The notes: generated by a model not told the origin, from the sequence alone. A DNA stretch of 32,049 nt from Basidiobolus meristosporus CBS 931.73 (GCA_002104905.1 MCFE01000834.1:1-32049), one strand, 5' to 3'; numbered from the stretch's first letter, positions 12,001 through 23,500 are shown. Translations and numbers: made by a program.

Positions 12001-12190
12001 CTTGGTCAAAACTCAACCAAATCAAGGGAGCTTGGTGCCATCTGAAAGCTCTGACTTTCCTTATCAATCTAGAATCAGCAGTCTGACTTATATCATGCTT
12101 GGAACATGTCCAGGTATCTCATATTCAGTGGGAGTTGTCAGCCAGCATAATCAGAACAATGAATCTGATCATATTGCAGCATTTACCCTC
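9040..12190 (+). pseudogene. Decayed copia Gag-Pol, plus strand (element C)
   Basis: It begins in mid-Gag (RITLLVEVMESVGLPNTDED, from 9042) with no LTR or Gag N-terminus. It continues through a broken zinc knuckle (about 9320-9375), the protease motif DSGASQ (about 9493), the pre-integrase region (9574-9972), integrase (about 10100-10560, then 10527-10910), the linker, and reverse transcriptase (11369-11953 and 11984-12193), ending near DHIAA, just before RNase H. Several stops and shifts are present. The copy closely resembles B in the opposite orientation and shares B-specific replacements such as TNRPDYTETFAL and FIHPKDVK. It ends abruptly at about 12190 against unrelated DNA. Near 10034 two divergent copies of the same pre-integrase segment are joined in tandem. 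Confidence 0.85.
9899..10170 (+). repeat. Mosaic partial tandem duplication inside element C
   Basis: The segment beginning GGAGATTTGGGTACATC at 9899 is repeated from about 10035 (GGCAGATATGGACACATT), 136 bp downstream. Both encode the pre-integrase stretch around INFDYLC through CEACIY-like to GKQAR-like residues. The first copy is identical to element B. The second is clearly diverged from it, so this is not recent slippage but a joint between two different element copies. Confidence 0.75.
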
Positions 12191-12699
12191 TGAAAACTAA
12201 CTTGGTTCTGCAGGTGGATCCAATCTGGATCAGCCATCAGGATCTCATTAAGAGACTGTCATAGTACCAGCAGCTTGGAATTAGTGACCCTTTAACAATC
12301 TTATGACAGAATCACAAAGGTATTTGGCTAATTTTACTTCCAAATTAAGTGATAAAACATCAAAAGATATGATTGGTACTGTGACAATATTTGCATGGTA
12401 TTGTTGCAGTCTTATTGCGCTCTACAACTGTTTTAAATGGATCCAACTGGTCAGGACATCTAATGGCCTTATATGGCAAGAAGCTTGATGGTATCTCACC
12501 AGCCTCACAGCAAGACTCTGATGGGATTATATTGGCAGTGTGGCAGCCTACAGCTGGTTCCATAAAATGCTACTGTACCAATTTACCAAATGGTATTTTC
12601 TTTTTCTACCTCCCCATATGCAATTCATATATTCCACTGTAGAATCACCCCTCTTTATTTGCTTACCCACTACTACCTTGGGTATTCCACATACAGTTT
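12191..12699. other. Unassigned AT-rich interval
   Basis: Element C homology stops at about 12190, and the transposase-like signal starts near 12700. In between, short overlapping frames exist on both strands but none shows a family motif I can defend. One minus-strand frame carries a CKYC-then-H pattern too isolated to interpret. It is probably decayed transposon sequence. Confidence 0.4.
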
Positions 12700-14420
12700 A
12701 AATCAAAAAAACCATGGCCTTCTGCTTACTAACCTCTACAAATGCACACACCTGCTGTAATTGACATATTTCTATCACCTCAACTCTATGGATTTTTAGT
12801 GTGATACTTGCAAAGTTGCCATATACCTTGTACTGTTGGTAAAATATACATCTTGCAAACATATGCTTGGTTATTGCCACTTCTGCCATGAATACCTCCT
12901 GAATATCTGCAAAGAACTTCTTGGTATTTAGCCAATATATTCCTTCTCCCTGCTGGATTCTAGTCCCCCTTATAGGTGTGCTCTGGCACTTGTTTGTGTG
13001 AATTCCATATTGAATGGCATATAAGTTGGCTTGTGACCAAGAGTAATATGGTATACCATGGTAGAGTTTTCCTAATAAAAATTAGGTGCTTGTTGCACCC
13101 AACCCAACTTTACATTATGTCACTGATTACTCACTCATTGGGGCTGCTTAGCTTCTTAGTGCCATAGGCATAAGTGTCTCCATGTACATATTTGTCATCA
13201 GTATTCTCCAACTCTTCCTGGCTGTCCTCCATGTGCCAACTCATCACATCCATAACAGACTTGAAGGTAATATTCTTGGTGAGATTGGGATATGGTAGTA
13301 CCTGCAACTTGACTTGTCTTTGTATCTCCCCACACATCCACTCCATAGGAAACTCCCAAAGGTGAATCAAGGCCCAATATTCTCCACACACTGTGCAAGA
13401 TGGAGTCAAGAATGGATACAGTAGTGGCAGAGATCTACTTGTTCAGCTTTATGTTTGTAGTATGGCTGCTCAAATCCTGTCACAAACTCCTTGCACAACA
13501 GCTGTAGATGCGTCAAGTTGGCATTGGTGATCTGCTTCTGGATAAATATTCATACAATATCCATCTATGACTCCCAATGCTTCCGATGTACTCTGGGTAG
13601 GAATGGCTTCAGAACACCACTTGAATAAATACATATCCAGTTCATCCAGTCTTTGCATTTGTATTGTCACATATGCATATGAATATTGATTGGAGCCCAT
13701 GAGAATTACTCAGGGTAGCAGATACTCTGTAATATCTTTGCAATTCTTTCAAATTTCTCCAGTATCTTGAAGGGCTCATTTAGCATGAAATGCTCCTTGT
13801 GAAACTTGGTCATCAGTATAGGGATATTGTTGAAAAGCAAATGCATTGCCCTAGTGGAAAGCATTTGCTCTAACAGATACTGTCTATCTTAAGCATCTCT
13901 GGTTTCCAATTGATTCCATATTCTGGTTAATGGCTAATAGCTTGCCAACTTTGCTGCAATTGTATGCTGACTTCTGTATGTTCTCTCTGTGGAAAGATGA
14001 TGTCCTTATTGCTGGTGTTTGGGTAACAATAATGTGTATGAGTTATGGAGTAAATCACCTGGATCTCACACATTTGGCAGCAATACCATCCATTGCACCT
14101 GGAAATACCTGCTATCTTGCTGAGGGCTGGAGTATCTCCAATGCAGATAATAATATGAGCTTTTACATGACAGCCATTTACTGTTGTCCTGCTGGAATGC
14201 ATAGAAAACTCATCCAGCAATGGATACAGGTAGCTATTCAGGTTGGACAGTGACTTAGGCCCAGTTACCAGTGAGACTACCATCAGATTATTGCTCTGAA
14301 ACTGTAAAATGGCCAACAGATTCAGATTGATGAGAATCAGTGGCCAGCAGGATTTGCTGGTAGAGTACTTGTTTAATGAGAATCTATCTAGTGCTAATGC
14401 AAAGGCATGGTCATACATAC
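12700..14420 (-). pseudogene. Decayed Tnp2/CACTA-type (Plavaka-like) DNA transposase remnant
   Basis: The best-preserved part is minus strand 14418-13927. It reads VSLVTGPKSLSNLNSYLYPL, then a segment with HVKAHIIICIGDTPALSKIAG, then CNGWYCCQMCE. This matches the shape of the Tnp2 transposase core of fungal CACTA-type transposons (a GPK..SNL..YL..L block, a DTPA block, then a small cysteine cluster). Further downstream on the same strand, across several frameshifts, are a zone near 13880-13740 (KEHFMLNEPFKILEKFERI), a zone near 13500-13380 (FVTGFEQPYYKHK then HSLLHLAQCVENIGP), and a possible C-terminal zone at 12889-12698. The reading frame is broken and no terminal inverted repeats were identified. 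The 5' side abuts copia element D at about 14430. The assignment rests on motif resemblance only. Confidence 0.6.
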
Positions 14421-14432
14421 CTTCAAAGTGGC

Positions 14433-17400
14433 CCTATGTCTGCAATCATTTTATCTGTGGGACAGTAAACTAAGCTAACTAAGTTATTCTCTATAGCTTC
14501 ACATACAAAATGATGTCTAATATCTATGTGCTTGGTTCTTGCATGAAAAGTTGGATTTCTACCTAATTGTATACATCCTTGATTATCTTGGAATAAAGTA
14601 ATAGGCATTCATTGACATAGGCCTAAATCTGTAAAGAGCTTTCTTGACCACATTGCTTCTTTTGTAGCTTCACAGGCTGCCATATACTCTGCCTCTGTGG
14701 TAGAGAGTGCTACGGTTGGTTGCTTTCTTGAATTCCATGAGATTGCTCCTTTACAGTAAAGAAAGGTGTACCCTGTGGTGGATCTTCTGTCTTCCAAATT
14801 TTGTCCCCAATCAGCATCAGAGTATCCCACAAGATCCTGTTCTGAATCCTTATAAGTGTATCTTAAGCAGATATCAGCAGTTCCTTTTAGGTATCTAAAA
14901 ATCCGCTTAACTGCTGCAATATGATCAGATCCATAGTTCTGATTATGTTGGCTGACAACTCCCACTGAATATGAGATATCTGGACATGTTCCAAGCATGA
15001 TATACATCAGACTGCCAACCATAGATTGATAAGGAAAGTCAGGGCTTTCAGATGGCACCAAGCTCTCTTGATTTGGTTGAGTTTTGACCAAGTTAAGGTT
15101 TGTCTCCATTGGGGTAGCTGCCAGTTTACAGTCTTCCATTTGGTACTTCTTTAGTATATCTTGAATATACTTGGACTGACTTAGGGTGATAGTCTGGGTA
15201 CTTCTGTCTATGGAGAACTTAATCCCTAAGTAGTAGCTGAGTTCTCCTAGATCGGACATCTTGAACTCCTTAGATAGGCTGGATTTAGTTTCTTCCAATG
15301 TTTCTAGGTTATTGGTGGCTATAATAAGATCGTCCACATATAGAGCTAATAGAATAGGCTATTTAGGGCCTCTTTTACAGTCTGGGGCTTATCAACATGG
15401 ACTGAATAGGCATAGGCTAGGTTTGTACCCTCATTGATATAGTAATTTGGGCTATTTCTTGTCCAATTAGATCTTTGGGCATTTGATACTGGAATGATCA
15501 CTTCTGGGATATTTCTGGGCACTGATTCTGGCTGAACCATGGTTGTAGAGTCCTCTGGAGTGAAAAAATTTTCATTGTTTTGCTCTGATTTAATCCTGAC
15601 AATTGGTGGACTTGAGATCAAATTTTTGTCATCATCTGATGCCATTTTTTGTGAAAATTTTGAGTTTTCATCAAACAACACATCCCTAGACTTGATCAGC
15701 TTCTTTGCTTTGTTACTGTAGAGTTTGTTTGCCTCACTCTCATTGCAGCAGCCCAAAAATATGCATTTTACACTTTTTGGCTCAAATTTTGACTGATTTG
15801 TGGCCAGTTTTTTTGGCATATGCTGTACACCCAAATATTCTTAGATGTTCTGCACTTGGTCTGTATCCATACCATGCTTCAAATGGAGTAGAATCACAAA
15901 GTACTTTGCTATAACTCCTATTTTTAAGGTATACAGCAGTGGCAACTGATTCCGCCCAAAAATCATAGGATAATATTTGATCATGGATTATATATCTTGC
16001 CATATCAATTATTGATCTGTTAGCATGTTCTGCTACTCAATTTTGCTGTGGGGAGTATGGTACAGTAGTCTCTTGCTTTATCCCATGATTTTTGCAGAAG
16101 TGGATGAAGAGTTTTGAGGTATATTCCCCACCATTGTCAGAGCGTATTTTCTTGATTTTTTCACCAGTTTCACTCTCCACCATGGCTTTAAACTCCCTGA
16201 ACTTAGACAGAGCTTCTTCCTTTCTCTCCATGAAGTAGACCCATGTGTATCTTATAAATTTATCAATAAAAGTGATTAAATACTCCATCCTGCCTAAGGA
16301 TAAATTTTGCATAGGTCCTCACAGATCTGAGTGAATTAGATCTAATTTTTTCTCAGTTTTGATTAACCCAGAGCTCTTGAACTGTTGTCTGACTTGTTTC
16401 CCATATATACAGGCCTCACAGTGCTCCAAATTAGCTGGGGGATCAATTCTCACTCCAGAAATTAGCTGATCTTTGATCATTTTATGCAAATAATCAAAAT
16501 TGATGTGTCCAAATCTCCTATGCTAAGGCATTGGTGTTTCTTCATTTAAGTTACTTATATTGGCTTCCAGATATGATGGAATATAAGTCAACTTGTATAG
16601 ATTCTGATCTCTGATGCCTAAAGCAATATGAGCACCATTTTGGTCAGTGATCCTGCATCCAGAATTGTCAAAACTGAAACTGAGTCCTTCTGCTGTGGCC
16701 TTGCTTACACAGAGTAGGTTCTTGGCTATTTCTGGTTTGTAGAGTACTTCTTTAAAGGTCAGTGTATGGCTTCCTTCACTGCTTCTAAGGTTTACTTGGA
16801 TAGTTCCTTCTCCCACTACATCAAGTGTTTTATTGTCACCCATGAAAACCTTCTTAATTGGAATTTCTTCATATTGGGTAAAAAGTTCTTTTTGGTGTGT
16901 AAAGTGTTGAGATGCTCCAGAGTCAATATACCACTTATGAGAATCCTTGTTTGTGGTCATATTTGGTGCAGATATGAATAGTCTATCTTCAATTGTTGCA
17001 GCATTTCCATATTCAGGCTTCTTTTGCTGATTATCTTTCATTTTGAGACACCGGTCTGATGTGTGTCCTTTCCTTTTGCAGTAGTTGCAAAATAGGTTGC
17101 TGTTGCCTTTGTAGGGTCTTGGGTACCTCCTTGTTGGTTATCATTGCTTATTAAAGCATTTTCTTCTTCCTTCTTATTGGCGCTTGATTTTTGTTGTATC
17201 CAAGAGAAAGTGTAATAAAACTCTTGAATGGTTTAACTGAACCAAAGGGACAATTAAGTGCAGAATCTTAGAATTGTCAGAGAGTGGCGGAAATATTAGC
17301 AGAAAGATTCTGATATAATATTGGTCTTGGATACAGCTGGGTTGGCTATAAAGACAATGATATTTGTTTGCTAGGCAGGCTAGGCTTGGTGTTCTTTGGA

Positions 17401-18496
17401 GCGCTAGATATACTAGGCTTGGATAGAAACTAGAATGGAATTGTTGGATTCTTATTTTTGCTGAGACAGAATCTTAATTTTGTTGAGACACACACTAAAC
17501 CAAAAGGTTCAGCAAACTTTATTTATACTTTTCTGATCAAGTTGAATTAGTAAGTGCCAAGGGACTGGATTGATTGAAATCAATTTGGGTGTTCATAGGT
17601 GCATCAGATAAATGAAAATTACATCATCAATCAACTGATGTCTTGGCAACTGCACAGTGGTTGGATAGATCTCAGATGACTAATCACCTGGGAAGGCTTG
17701 GCAAATAGGTTGATAACGTAATGACCATTTGAAAATAGATCAGGTGTGATAGCTAAAAATAGATTTTGAGGTGGGATAAAATAAGCTGTAACTGGGATTT
17801 GTTATGTTTGGGTTAGGGAAAAGCAGTGAGGGTACTAGATTTTCAAACGGAGTAAAATTGGCTAAGTTTTAAATGTTGATGCACAACAATTCTTTTAATT
17901 CTTCATCCAGGAGCCTTCCATATACATAATTTAAGGTCAAATCTTCAGTTCTGGACTCTAGGGCTGATACAAGGCCCTGAAGCTTGTCTGTCAGGCTATT
18001 CAGGATGGTAACTATCACATCCTTATCAGTAGTTGATATGCCCACAGATTCCATCTCATCTACCAGCAGGGTAATTCTGTTAATTAGATTTTTCATTTCT
18101 TCTCCTAGCAGCATCTTTGTAGTAAAGAATTTTTGTCTCAGATACATTTTCTTGGCAGCTGAACATGACTTGTAGGTGTCTTCCAATGCTTTCCAGGCAT
18201 TCTTTGCCATTTTTGCTCTTGAGCATTGAATTAGCAATTTGTCCTTGACATTAAGGCAAATGCAGTTAAAGGCACTTTGTTCTTTCTTCTGGTACTTTAA
18301 GGCTTCCTCTCCCACGTTTTTACAAGGGCATTCTTCTCCCATGACAATATCCCAAAGGCCTCTTTCTTGCAGCAGCATCATCATCTTCACCTTCCACACT
18401 TGGTAGTTAGATCCATCCAACTTTTCAGCAGAGGGAAAAATTCCAGTAATAGCAGTAGTAGACATTGCAGAGAGTGACAGCTTGCGGATCATAACC
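14433..18496 (-). pseudogene. Copia Gag-Pol with RT deletion, truncated 3' end and nested LTR (element D)
   Basis: This is the closest relative of intact element E, same strand. Gag begins at the primer-binding region near 18490 and runs to about 17889, is cut by a foreign solo LTR (17192-17888), and resumes at 17191 with the zinc knuckle near 17090 (C-C-H-C pattern). The protease motif DSGASQ is near 16915, pre-integrase and integrase (IRSDNGGEY near 16140) follow, and then the linker to 15360. Around 15354 a deletion of about 540 bp relative to E removes the N-terminal half of reverse transcriptase: the text jumps from EALNS to LLALYVDDLI. The rest of RT and RNase H (15337-14433) is nearly intact. 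The 3' end is lost near 14433, so the pol C-terminus and 3' LTR are missing. It also has a stop where E reads PQQNGV. The copy is non-autonomous. Confidence 0.88.
17192..17888 (-). repeat. Solo LTR of a second LTR-retrotransposon family nested in element D gag
   Basis: A 697 bp sequence unrelated to the 350 bp copia LTR starts TGTTGTATCC and ends GATGCACAACA, giving TG...CA ends and a 6 bp terminal inverted repeat (TGTTGT/ACAACA). It splits element D gag between GCTTGATTTT and TTCATCCAGG. Element E shows the empty site (about 23928-23950). The flanks read ATTTT (17187-17191) and ATTCT (17889-17893), a 5 bp target duplication with one later substitution. A minus-strand TATAAATAAA-like motif (plus-strand TTTATTTATA near 17518-17528) suggests minus orientation. 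No internal sequence of this family is seen in the window. Confidence 0.8.
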
Positions 18497-18845
18497 TGTT
18501 GTAAGAGTCTTGGAGATATTGGAAGTGATTTGGAGAACAAGTAGATTATGTGGTTTTCACTTAATGATTTATTGAATGTAAAAGTAGTATTTATACTTTT
18601 ACCTGGTCTTGGCATTACAAACATGTAGAATAGGTTAAGGAAGGTCCCAAGAACATGTGTGCAAAGTTTGGGGCTGTTTGGACAACTTTGAGAATTTTCA
18701 TGTTCTAGGTACCTGGTTTTTTGGTGAAAATGTTCTAAGTAAATCCCAACAAGGAATTTGGTCAGTATTCTCTAGGATTTAAGGGTAATGAGCTAGGTGA
18801 CTAAGTTAGGTGAATATTTAGGTGGAATTACAAATTTTTACAACA
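18497..18845 (-). repeat. 5' LTR of copia element D
   Basis: It is 349 bp, starts TGTTGTAAGAGTCTTGG and ends ATTTTTACAACA, and is highly similar to the E LTRs. It is joined on the left to the leader and gag of D through ATCATAACC, the E-type primer-binding complement with changes further in. It includes the reverse-strand TATA motif (GTATTTATAC near 18589-18598). Confidence 0.9.
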
Positions 18846-18854
18846 CTTACAACA

Positions 18855-19151
18855 ACTTTCACTCAATGACTTGTAGAGTGTAAAAGCAGTGTTTGCACTT
18901 TTGCATGGTTTTGGCATTACAAACATGTTCAATATGTATAGAAAGGTCCCAAGAGCATATGTGCAAGGTTTTGGGCTGTTTGGATGACTTCAATAATTAT
19001 CATATTCTGGGTACTGGATGTTTTTGGTGAAAGTATTCTTAACAGCTCCCAGCATGGAACTTGTTTATTGTTCACAAAGATTTGTAGGTTACAATCTTAG
19101 TGATCATGTTAGACAAATTTATTGGCAGAATTGAAAATCTTGACTACAGCA
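18855..19151 (-). repeat. Truncated, diverged copia LTR
   Basis: From ACTTTCACTCAATGACTTG onward the sequence is colinear with the E LTR starting about 60 bp inside it. It passes through the TTTGGCATTACAAACATG block, the GGTCCCAAGAGCATATGTGCAA block and the GGGTACTGG block, and ends near TTGACTACAGCA. It lies directly next to the D LTR in the same orientation. The outer end is missing and divergence is high. Confidence 0.75.
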
Positions 19152-19565
19152 TAAATGTTAGGTGGCTGGAAGTGTGCCAATAAGGGACAAGCAGGCAGAA
19201 GCAAATGCACCAGTGCACTGCTTATCAGGGAAAAAGCATAGCACCACTTAAGAGACACTCAGTCCAAGTAGCAGTAAAGGACTAGACAGTGATAAAAACC
19301 ACTGGCTTCCTCAGGAGTCTGTCATAACCAAGGATGAAAGCTCAAAATAAACAGTAAACAAATGTCAGGCTGCTGGAAGAGTGCCAGTAAGGGACAGCCA
19401 GGCATAAACAGATGCACTGGTGCTGCATTTATGAGGGAGAAATGTAGCTCAGTACAGGAAATGCTTAGCCAATGTAGCAGGGAAAAACTTGGCATTGATA
19501 AAGGAAGAGGTAAAGGGAAAAGAGTCTAACTAAGATAGAGACAGGGAAGTGTCAGAAAAAAGCTG
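19152..19565. repeat. Two imperfect direct repeats about 207 bp apart
   Basis: AAATGTTAGGTGGCTGGAAG at 19153 recurs as AAATGTCAGGCTGCTGGAAG at 19360. The following text stays colinear for roughly 200 bp (GTGCCAATAAGGGACA versus GTGCCAGTAAGGGACA, later GATAAA blocks). The two units are adjacent and imperfect. No coding potential is visible. They may be a two-copy minisatellite or part of an unrecognised repeat. Confidence 0.65.
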
Positions 19566-19656
19566 TAGTTCACACTAATGAATGCCATGAGTCCAGAACA
19601 GGCTCAATCTCATCGTGGCCAAGAAGAATTACCAACAAGACAGCAGCTATTTTCTC

Positions 19657-20004
19657 TGTTATAAGAGTCTTGGAGATATTGGAAGTGATTAGGTGAGCAA
19701 GTAGATTATGTGATTTACACTTAATGATTAATTGAATGTAAAAGTAGTATATTTACTTTTTAACAGTATTGGCATAACAAACACATGGAATAGACTTAGG
19801 AATGTCTCAAGAGCATGTGTGCAAAGTTTGGGGCTACTTGGACAACTATGAGAACTTTCATGTTCTGGGTACCTAATATTTAATGAAATTATCCCAAGTA
19901 AATCCCATCAAGGAATTTGGTCAGTATTCTCTAAGATTTGTAGGTTATGATCTATGTGACAAAGTTGGATGAATATTTAGGTAGAATTGCAAACACTTAC
20001 AACA
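19657..20004 (-). repeat. Solo copia LTR
   Basis: A 348 bp sequence from TGTTATAAGAGTCTTGG to AACACTTACAACA is colinear with the E LTR, with moderate divergence. No gag or pol sequence adjoins either side. The flanking 5-mers (TTCTC and TTTCC) do not form a convincing target duplication, so it is either old or rearranged. About 195 bp of unassigned DNA separate it from element E. Confidence 0.85.
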
Positions 20005-20203
20005 TTTCCAAGAGTTGCAAGCACAGTAAGTTGAGCCAAACTCCAGTGAGGTATATGAGCTTGCAGAGAAAGCTAGTTTGTCTACCACAGCCTCCCCATC
20101 CTCTTGCATAAAGCCATTGGGTTCTTGCTGACACCATAGAAAAAGGGTATTGTGGCAGAAGTGCATACTGAATGGTGGATTTCAATGGAAATAAACCAGT
20201 TTG

Positions 20204-20553
20204 TGTTGTAAGAGTCTTGGAGATATTGGAAGTGATTGGGAGAACAAGTAGATTATGTGGTTTTCACTTAATGATTTATTGAATGTAAAAGTAGTATTTA
20301 TACTTTTACATGGTCTTGGCATTACAAACACGTAGAATAGGTTAAGGAAGGTCCCAAGAACATGTGTGCAAAGTTTGGGGCTGTTTGGACAACTTTGAGA
20401 ATTTTCATGTTCTGGGTACCTGGTATTTTGGTGAAAATATTCTAAGTAAATCCCAACAAGGAATTTGGTCAGTATTCTCTAGGATTTGAAGATGATGATC
20501 TAAGTGACTAAGTTAGGTGAATATTTAGGTGGAAAATACGAATTTTTACAACA
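20204..20553 (-). repeat. 3' LTR of copia element E
   Basis: 350 bp with TGTTGTAA...TTACAACA ends (8 bp terminal inverted repeat). It is identical to the 5' LTR except position 20455 (A here, G at 24792). It follows the purine-rich tract at 20554-20562 on the minus strand. A reverse-strand AATAAA at 20275-20280 is a plausible polyadenylation signal. Confidence 0.97.
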
Positions 20554-20564
20554 CTCCCACTCAG
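20554..20564 (-). other. Polypurine tract of element E
   Basis: Minus strand CTGAGTGGGAG lies between the pol stop codon and the 3' LTR. The purine run next to the LTR start is the expected position of the plus-strand DNA primer of an LTR retrotransposon. It is short, and the call is positional. Confidence 0.65.
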
Positions 20565-23500
20565 CTAAATGTTCATACTGACTAGTCCTAATTTTGACCT
20601 AAGATATTCAAACTTGTCTCTAGCTAATGGTTTGGTAAATATGTCTGCAATCATTTCATCTGTAGGACAGTAAACTAAGCTAACTAAGTTATTCTCTATA
20701 GCTTCACGTATGAAATGATGTCTAATATCTATGTGCTTGGTTCTAGCATGAAAAGTTGGATTTCTACCTAATTGTATACATCCTTGATTATCTTGAAATA
20801 AAGTAATAGGCGTTTTTTGACATAGGCCTAAATCTGTAAAGAGCTTTCTTAACCACATTGCTTCTTTTGTAGCTTCACAGGCTGCCATATACTCTGCCTC
20901 TGTAGTAGAAAGTGCTACGGTTGGTTGCTTTCTTGAATTCCATGAAATGGCTCCTTTACAGTAAAGAAAGGTGTATCCTGTGGTGGATCTTCTGTCTTCT
21001 AAATTTCGTCCCCAATCAGCATCAGAGTATCCCACAAGATCCTGTTCTGAATCCTTATAAGTGTATCTTAAACAGATATCAGCAGTTCCTTTTAGGTATC
21101 TAAAAATCCGCTTAACTGCTGCAATATGATCAGATCCATAATTCTGATTATGTTGGCTGACAACTCCCACTGAATATGAGATATCTGGACGTGTTCCAAG
21201 CATGATATACATCAGACTGCCGACCATAGATTGATAAGGAAAGTCAGGGCTTTCAGATGGCACCAAGCTCTCTTGATTTGGCTGAGTTTTGACCAAGTTA
21301 AGGTTTGTCTCCATTGGGGTAGCTGCCGGTTTACAGTCTTCCATTTTGTACTTCTTTAGTATATCTTGAATATACTTGGATTGGCTTAGGGTAATAGTCT
21401 GGGTACTTCTGTCTATGGAGAACTTAATCCCTAAGTAGTAACTAAGTTCTCCTAGATCGGACATCTTGAACTCCTTAGATAGGCTGGATTTAGTCCCTTC
21501 CAATATTTCTAGGTTATTGGCGGCTATAATAAGATCATCCACATATAGAGCTAATAGAACTGGATTTGCTCTATCTGGTTTATAGTATATACTATAGTCA
21601 GCATTACTCCTTTTGAAACTCAAAGATTCCAAATAAGAATCTATCTTGCAATTCCAGGCTCTCGGTGATTGTTTGAGACCATATAGTGACTTTTTAAGCT
21701 TGCAGACCAAATGGGGGTTATCTTGGTCAACAAAACCATCAGGCTGGTCCATATACACGTCCTCATCAAGTTCTCCATTCAAAAATGCAGTTTTTACATC
21801 CATTTGATGAATAAAAAACTTATATTTGGCTGCAATAGCCAATATTAATCTGATGGAATTAAACTTGGCTACCGGTGCAAAGGTCTCAGTATAGTCAAGT
21901 CCTTTTGTTTGAGAGTATCCTTTGGCTACAAGTCTTGCTTTGTATCTTTCAATTGTACCATCAGCCTTGTATTTTGTCTTGAAGACCCATCTGCATCCAA
22001 TTGATTTTCGGTTGATTGGTAATTTGACTAAGTCCCAAGTTTGATTTTCCATCAGGGCCTGATATTCCTCAGTCATTGCAGATCTCCAAAACTTCGTCTG
22101 AGGGCTATTTAGGGCCTCTTTTACAGTCTGGGGTTCATCAACATGGACTGAATAGGCATAGGCTAAGTTTGTACCCTCATTGATATAGTAATTTGGGCTA
22201 TTTCTTGTTCGATTGGATCTCCGGGCATTTGATACTGGAATGATCACTTCTGGGATATTCCTGGGCACTGATTCTGGCTGAACCACGGTTGTAGAGTCCT
22301 CTGGAGTGAAAAAATTTTCATTGTTTTGCTCTGATTCAATCCTGACAATTGGTGGACTTGAGATCAAATTTTCGTCATCATCTGATGTCATTTTTTGTGA
22401 AAATTTTGAATTTTCATCAAACAACACATCCCTGGACTTGATCAGCTTCTTTGCTTCGGTATTGTAGAGTCTGTATGCCTTACTCTCATTGCAGTAGCCC
22501 AAAAATATGCATTTTACACTTTTTGGCTCAAATTTTGACTGATTTCCGGCCAGTTTTTTGGCATATGCTGTACACCCAAATATTCTTAGATGTTCTGCAC
22601 TTGGTCTGTATCCATACCATGCTTCAAATGGAGTAGAATCACGAAGTATTCTGTTATAACTCCTATTTTTAAGATATACAGCAGTGGCAACTGATTCCGC
22701 CCAAAAATCATAGGATAATTTTTGATCATGGATCATAGATCTTGCCATATCAATTATTGATCTGTTAGCTCGTTCTGCTACTCCATTTTGCTGTGGGGAG
22801 TATGGTACAGTAGTCTCTTGCTTTATCCCATGAATTTTGCAGAAGTGGATGAAGAGTTTTGAGGTATATTCTCCACCATTGTCAGAGCGTATTTTCTTGA
22901 TTTTTTCACCAGTTTCTCTCTCCACCATGGCTTTGAACTCCCTGAGCTTAGACAGAGCTTCTTCCTTTCTCTCCATGAAGTAGACCCATGTGTATCTTGT
23001 ATAATCATCAATAAAAGTGATTAAATACTTCATCCCGCCTAAGGATAAATTTTGCATAGGTCCACACAGATCTGAGTGAATTAGATCTAATTTTTTCTTA
23101 GTTTTGATTAACCCAGAGCTCTTGAACGGTTGTCTGGCTTGTTTCCCATATATGCAGGCTTCACAGTGCTCCAAAATAGCTGGGGGATCAATTTTCACTC
23201 CAGAAATTAGCTGATCTTTGATCATTTTACGCAAATAATCAAAATTGATGTGTCCAAATCTCCTGTGCCAAAGCATTGGTGTTTCTTCATTTAAGTTACT
23301 TATATTGGCTTCCAGATATGATGGAATATAAGTCAACTTGTATAGGTTCTGATCTCTGATGCCCGAAGCAATATGGGCACCATTTTGATCAGTGATCCTG
23401 CATCCAGAATTGTCAAAACTGAAACTGAGTCCTTCTGCTGTGGCCTTGCTTACAGAGAGTAGGTTCTTGGCTATTTCTGGTACATAGAGTACTTCTTTAA

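Noticed and set aside
12360-12563. Zinc-finger gene suggested by a CKYC...H pattern on the minus strand
   Set aside because: It is a single short motif in a short frame without partners for the remaining ligands, next to decayed transposon sequence.
13930-14253. Plus-strand 107-codon frame
   Set aside because: It is the mirror of the better-supported minus-strand Tnp2-like segment and has no motif of its own.
14433-18496. Classical RIP (CpA to TpA) as the cause of decay
   Set aside because: The changes I could align by eye fall mainly at CpG sites; a full dinucleotide count was not possible here.
19152-19565. CRISPR-like or phage-type array
   Set aside because: There are only two imperfect copies of about 200 bp, no short regular spacers, and the genome is eukaryotic.
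19652-20009. Target-site duplication around the solo LTR at 19657-20004
   Set aside because: The flanks TTCTC and TTTCC agree at only three of five positions, too weak to claim.
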